NCBI GenBank assembly: GCA_023438885.1
Contig: JAEXPS010000174.1
Span: 1-8,476, forward strand
DNA: 8,476 nucleotides
Source: Actinomycetes bacterium
GTDB taxonomy: Bacteria; Actinomycetota; Actinomycetes; Actinomycetales; Cellulomonadaceae
Reading direction: 5' to 3'
The position numbers and the translations under genes were made by a program. The first letter of the stretch is position 1, and each line of letters opens with the position of its first letter. Shown here in pieces: positions 5,851 to 8,476 of the stretch. The notes below the pieces were generated by a model. That model was not told the origin of the DNA. It searched no databases and saw only the letters and a list, made by a program, of their open reading frames with translations.

Positions 5851-6176
5851 CCCCCGCCCCCACCCCCACCCCCGCCCCCCGGCCCCCTCTCTCTTTCGCC
5901 GAGCCCGGCAGTTCGCGCCGAGACCGGCAGTCCGGAGTGCCGGTCTCGAGAGGAAGTGCCGGGTTCGCGGATGTGCTGCGGCTCGTGGGAGCCGGGATGC
6001 GTCCGGAGCTGGTCGCCGCGCGGTTGGGGGTGCCCGACGAGCTCGTCGACCTCGCCCTCGAGCAGGCCGAGGCGTTGGGGCTGGTCTACCGGCGTTGCGG
6101 GCCGACGAGCGGACGAGGCTGCCCCACCGGGCCTGACCGGCCGCTCGGCTGCGCGGGCTGCCCCTTCGCTCGCTGA
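5847..6176 (+). CDS. FeoC-like small Cys-rich winged-helix protein
   Basis: A 109-residue protein overlapping feoB by 4 bp (GTGA). Residues 40-81 form a small helix-turn-helix: MRPELVAARLGVPDELVDLA (51-70), then ALGLVYRR (76-83). A Cys-rich tail follows with Cys84, Cys92, Cys102 and Cys105, spaced C-x7-C-x9-C-x2-C. Enterobacterial FeoC is likewise a small winged helix with four Cys that can hold an Fe-S cluster and partners FeoB, so by place and build this is its likely counterpart; sequence identity was not tested. The first 38 residues are odd: a Thr/Pro run (TPAPTPTPAPRPP) from a C-rich tract, then residues encoded by a large palindrome (5900-5967). The start at 5847 is supported by overlap and SD, but a start nearer 5973, giving only the core, cannot be excluded. 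Confidence 0.72.
   Translation: MTPAPTPTPAPRPPLSFAEPGSSRRDRQSGVPVSRGSAGFADVLRLVGAGMRPELVAARLGVPDELVDLALEQAEALGLVYRRCGPTSGRGCPTGPDRPLGCAGCPFAR
5851..5890 (+). other. C-rich tract after feoB, inside the FeoC-like frame
   Basis: Directly after the feoB stop the plus strand runs as repeated CCCCC blocks separated by single G, A or T bases, then CCCCCTCT. The minus strand therefore has at least six runs of four or more G with 1-2 nt spacers, a strong G-quadruplex pattern. In frame it encodes the Thr/Pro run of the FeoC-like protein. Its placement, stop codon then C-tract then palindrome, is the same as after osmC. Confidence 0.7.
5900..5967 (+). repeat. Nested double palindrome inside the FeoC-like reading frame
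   Basis: The inner arms 5919-5929 (CGAGACCGGCA) and 5938-5948 pair perfectly over 11 bp around an 8-nt loop. The outer arms 5900-5914 (CGAGCCCGGCAGTTC) and 5953-5967 pair at 13 of 15 positions plus one G-T wobble, with a 4x4 internal loop between the two stems. The two 5' arms are themselves alike (5901-5915 versus 5921-5935, 13 of 15 identical), as if the element grew by duplicating one arm. It differs in sequence from the GCAACGTCCGAGGT palindromes. Confidence 0.8.
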
Positions 6177-6223
6177 GCCCGATGCGCTGAGCCCGACGCG
6201 CTGAGCTCGACGCACTGAGCCCG
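6173..6223 (+). repeat. 14-bp tandem repeat, about 3.6 copies
   Basis: The units CTGAGCCCGATGCG (6173-6186), CTGAGCCCGACGCG (6187-6200) and CTGAGCTCGACGCA (6201-6214) are followed by a partial CTGAGCCCG (6215-6223). The first unit contains the stop of the FeoC-like gene. Because 14 is not a multiple of 3, the repeated TGA at 6174, 6188 and 6202 closes all three forward frames. Confidence 0.85.
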
Positions 6224-6273
6224 CCCGGCGGTGCCCGCACTGCGGGCCGTCCCGGCGGGTCCCAGGGCCCTGG
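6220..6273 (+). terminator. GC-rich hairpins before the FAD/Fe-S gene (possible terminator or operator)
   Basis: GCCCGC (6233-6238) pairs with GCGGGC (6242-6247) across a 3-nt loop, and an outer CCCGCC (6220-6225) pairs with GGCGGG (6254-6259). A separate perfect 12-bp palindrome, CCAGGGCCCTGG, lies at 6262-6273, 16 nt before the next start. No T-run follows, so intrinsic termination is uncertain. The palindrome could instead be a regulator site for the dehydrogenase gene. No promoter is evident in 6177-6289. Confidence 0.4.
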
Positions 6274-6289
6274 TGAGAGACTGCCGCGC

Positions 6290-8476
6290 ATGGCGCCTGC
6301 GGCCACGGGCTTGGTCACCGATCTCGTCGGCGAGCTGCGTGCTGCGGTGCGCGGAGAGGTCGACGCCTCGACGCGCAGGCGGGCCGAGTACTCGTCCGAC
6401 GCGTCGAACTACCGCGTGGTGCCGCAGGTGGTGGTGTTCCCGCGTGACGTCGAGGACACCCTCGCCGCCCTGGACGTCACCCGGACGCTCGGCGTGCCCC
6501 TGACGGCTCGCGGCGCCGGGACGTCGGTCGCCGGCAACGCGATCGGCCCGGGCGTGGTGCTGGACTTCTCGCGGCACGTCAACCGGATCGTCGCCCTCGA
6601 CCCCGAGGCAGGCACGGCGACCGTGGAGCCGGGTGTGGTGATGGCCGCACTCCAGACCGCGGCGGCCCCGCACGGCCTGCGCTTCGGCCCCGACCCGTCC
6701 ACGTGGACCCGCGCGACCCTCGGCGGCATGATCGGCAACGACGCCTGTGGCCCCCACGCGGTGGCGTACGGGCGGACCTCCGCCAACGTGCTGTCGCTGG
6801 ACGTCGTTGACGGCACCGGCCGGCGGTTCACGGCGGGCGCCGGCTCGCTGGCGGCGGTCCCGGGGCTCGACGAGCTGGTGCGTGCCAACCTCGCCACCAT
6901 CCGCACCGGGCTGGGGCGGTTCGGGCGCCAGGTGTCCGGCTACCAGTTGGAGCATCTGCTGCCGGAGCACAACACCGACCTCGCCAAGGCGCTGGTGGGC
7001 ACCGAGGGAACCGTGGTGACGGTGGTCGGTGCCACTGTGCGCCTGGTTCCGATCCCCGCGTCGCCTGTGCTCGTGGTCCTGGGCTACCCGGACATGGCCG
7101 AGGCGGCCGACGCCGTGCCCGCGCTGCTGGAGCACCGGCCGCTCGCGGTCGAGGGCATGGACGCCCGGCTGGTCGACGTGGTGCGCCGTTCGGGTGCGGC
7201 CGTCCCGCCGCTCCCGGAGGGCGGTGGCTGGCTCTTCGTCGAGGTGGGCGGTACGACGAACGACGAGGCCATGGCCACGGCGAGGGCACTCGCGGCGGCT
7301 GCCGGCACAGCGGCCGTCGCGCTGTTCCCACCCGGGCCCGAGGCCACGCGGATGTGGAAGATCCGCGCGGACGGCGCTGGCCTGGCAGGCCGCACCGCGA
7401 CGGGGGAGCAAGCCTGGCCCGGCTTCGAGGACTCGGCCGTGCCGCCGGAGCGGCTCGGTGTCTACCTCCGCGAGCTGGCCTCGCTCATGGATGTACATGA
7501 CGTCGATGGCATGGCGTACGGACACTTCGGTGACGGGTGCGTGCACCTGCGAATCGACGTGCCGCTGGAGCGCGGCGGCTCGACGCTGCGCTCGTTCATG
7601 AGCGAGGCGGCCCAGCTGGTCGCCGCGCACGGCGGCTCGCTGTCCGGCGAGCACGGCGACGGGCGCGCACGCTCCGAGCTGTTGCCCACGATGTACTCGC
7701 CCGAGATGCTCGAGCTGTTCGGGGCCTTCAAGAACCTGTTCGACCCGCAGGATCTGCTCAACCTGGGCGTGCTGATCCACCCTCGCCCGCTCGATGCCGA
7801 CCTGCGCCGCCCGGCTGCCCGGCGTCTGGGCGCGAAGGGCTTCAGCTTCACGGAGGACCACGGAGACCTCACCACCGCGGTGCACCGCTGCGTCGGCGTC
7901 GCCAAGTGCCGTTCGGACGAGACCGCGGCCGGGGGCTTCATGTGCCCCAGCTACCTGGCGACGGCGGACGAGAAGGACTCGACCCGGGGCCGGGCGCGTG
8001 TGCTCCAGGAGCTGGCCAACGGCACCCTCGTGTCGCACGGCTGGGGCTCGGCCGAGGTGCGCGAGTCCCTGGACCTGTGCCTGGCGTGCAAGGCGTGCTC
8101 GTCGGACTGCCCGGCGGGCGTCGACATGGCTCGGTACAAGTCGGAGGTCATTCACCGTACGTATCGGCGCCGCCCCCGCCCGCTGTTCCACTACCTGCTG
8201 GGCTGGCTCCCGCGATGGACCCGCCTCGTCACCGCGGTGCCCGGCCTGGCGGCGCTGGTCAACGGCGTGCTGTCGGTGCGGCCGATCGCCCGCGTGGTGC
8301 TGCGGCTCGGCGGCATGGACCCGCGCCGGTCGATGGTGCGGTTCGCACGCCGTTCCTTCCACGCGCAGGCCCGCAGCCACGCCGGGGTCACGGTGGCCTC
8401 CCGCCCACCCCTCCCCCCTCCCGCAACCCTTCCCCCTCCCGCAACGTCCGAGGTCAGCGGGCGTCTACCCCTGCTG
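6290..8476 (+). CDS. FAD- and [4Fe-4S]-binding D-2-hydroxyacid dehydrogenase (D-lactate/glycolate/D-2-hydroxyglutarate type), 3' open
   Basis: The frame is open from ATG 6290 (weak SD GGTGAGA, 6272-6278) to the window edge, giving 729 residues with no stop. Enzymes of this build oxidise D-2-hydroxyacids with FAD and pass electrons through Fe-S centres, usually at the membrane. The PCMH-type FAD domain (about 35-215) has RGAGTSVAGNAIGPG (74-88) and TLGGMIGNDACGPHAVAYGR. The C-terminal FAD-oxidase domain has GHFGDGCVH (411-419) and GEHGDGRAR (453-461). One Fe-S region has Cys534, Cys540 and Cys552-Pro; the second is the classic C-x2-C-x2-C-x3-CP (Cys597, 600, 603, 607). Relatives continue with a CCG (heterodisulfide-reductase-like) domain and reach about 950-1000 residues. 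After residue ~703 the sequence turns into Pro/Leu-rich RPPLPPPATLPPPATSEV, encoded by a C-tract plus palindrome copy 3. It is either a normal gene with an inserted linker or one disrupted at this point. Substrate is not determinable. Confidence 0.88.
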   Translation, partial: MAPAATGLVTDLVGELRAAVRGEVDASTRRRAEYSSDASNYRVVPQVVVFPRDVEDTLAALDVTRTLGVPLTARGAGTSVAGNAIGPGVVLDFSRHVNRIVALDPEAGTATVEPGVVMAALQTAAAPHGLRFGPDPSTWTRATLGGMIGNDACGPHAVAYGRTSANVLSLDVVDGTGRRFTAGAGSLAAVPGLDELVRANLATIRTGLGRFGRQVSGYQLEHLLPEHNTDLAKALVGTEGTVVTVVGATVRLVPIPASPVLVVLGYPDMAEAADAVPALLEHRPLAVEGMDARLVDVVRRSGAAVPPLPEGGGWLFVEVGGTTNDEAMATARALAAAAGTAAVALFPPGPEATRMWKIRADGAGLAGRTATGEQAWPGFEDSAVPPERLGVYLRELASLMDVHDVDGMAYGHFGDGCVHLRIDVPLERGGSTLRSFMSEAAQLVAAHGGSLSGEHGDGRARSELLPTMYSPEMLELFGAFKNLFDPQDLLNLGVLIHPRPLDADLRRPAARRLGAKGFSFTEDHGDLTTAVHRCVGVAKCRSDETAAGGFMCPSYLATADEKDSTRGRARVLQELANGTLVSHGWGSAEVRESLDLCLACKACSSDCPAGVDMARYKSEVIHRTYRRRPRPLFHYLLGWLPRWTRLVTAVPGLAALVNGVLSVRPIARVVLRLGGMDPRRSMVRFARRSFHAQARSHAGVTVASRPPLPPPATLPPPATSEVSGRLPLL
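8401..8440 (+). other. C-rich tract inside the FAD/Fe-S frame, with a 14-bp direct repeat
   Basis: The plus strand is almost pure C/T here. CCCCCTCCCGCAAC occurs twice, at 8414-8427 and 8432-8445, 18 bp apart. The second copy runs straight into the palindrome at 8441. The same CCCTCCC flank precedes the palindrome at 3471, so the C-tract seems to belong to the element. Confidence 0.75.
8441..8476 (+). repeat. Palindromic repeat copy 3, cut by the window end
   Basis: It begins GCAACGTCCGAGGTCAGCGG and continues with the CGTCTACCCCTGCTG loop region, matching copy 2 at 30 of 36 positions and the first 22 nt of copy 1 at 20 of 22. The 3' arm should lie just beyond the edge. It is in frame with the FAD/Fe-S dehydrogenase and is read there as ATSEVSGRLPLL without a stop. 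Confidence 0.75.

Noticed and set aside
5971..5973. ATG at 5971 as an alternative start for the FeoC-like gene
   Set aside because: It is in the wrong frame for the winged-helix core; the in-frame alternatives are GTG 5973 and ATG 5997, without a well-placed SD.
3592..6318. 908-residue open frame on the minus strand opposite feoAB
   Set aside because: It is antisense to genes with unmistakable FeoA/FeoB motifs. Its translation is Arg/Gly/Pro/His-rich with no recognisable domain, as expected from high third-position GC on the other strand.
6231..6503. Plus-strand frame of 90 residues ahead of the dehydrogenase
   Set aside because: It overlaps the start of the dehydrogenase in another frame; the FAD motifs lie in the frame beginning at 6290, and this translation is Arg/Pro-rich without motifs.
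6086..8380. 764-residue open frame on the minus strand opposite the FAD/Fe-S dehydrogenase
   Set aside because: The plus-strand frame has clear FAD and Fe-S motifs over the whole length. The antisense product is low-complexity and Arg/His/Gln-rich: a composition shadow.

Overview
The window is very GC-rich (well over 70% by eye), with GTG starts, 4-bp ATGA/GTGA gene overlaps, apparently leaderless transcripts and DtxR/IdeR-type iron boxes. Together these point to a high-GC actinobacterium; nothing visible fixes the genus. All convincing genes lie on the plus strand. The long minus-strand open frames are composition shadows.

Layout. (1) 1-468: 3' end of an exported M15/VanY-type D,D-carboxypeptidase, closed by a long hairpin (490-537). 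(2) 584-2915: a tight cluster in which each gene overlaps the next by 4 bp. It holds a PadR regulator behind its own leaderless promoter, a HAAS-domain six-helix membrane protein, and a free-standing AAA/STAND-type ATPase that looks like the N-terminal half of a LAL (large LuxR) regulator but has no HTH and carries Arg for Lys in Walker A. osmC (2950-3387) follows after 34 nt with no terminator between. (3) 3388-3604: a C-rich tract, a palindrome and two tandem DtxR/IdeR-like boxes. (4) 3605-6176: feoA, feoB and a small FeoC-like Cys-rich winged-helix protein, again with 4-bp overlaps: an iron-repressed ferrous iron uptake operon. (5) 6177-6289: a 14-bp tandem repeat and GC-rich hairpins. (6) 6290 to the window end: a large FAD- and [4Fe-4S]-binding D-lactate/glycolate/D-2-hydroxyglutarate-type dehydrogenase, open at the 3' edge.

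The most unusual signal is not a gene. A palindromic element beginning GCAACGTCCGAGGT occurs three times (489-537, 3471-3513, 8441-8476), and a second, nested palindrome lies at 5900-5967. Three of these four follow a C-rich, G-poor tract. Two are intergenic and terminator-like; two lie inside open reading frames (the FeoC-like N-terminus and the linker of the FAD/Fe-S enzyme) and appear to be translated, recalling the Rickettsia palindromic elements found in coding regions. The second point of interest is the PadR-HAAS-ATPase cluster, which looks like a membrane-to-transcription signalling unit with the ATPase and DNA-binding parts on separate proteins.
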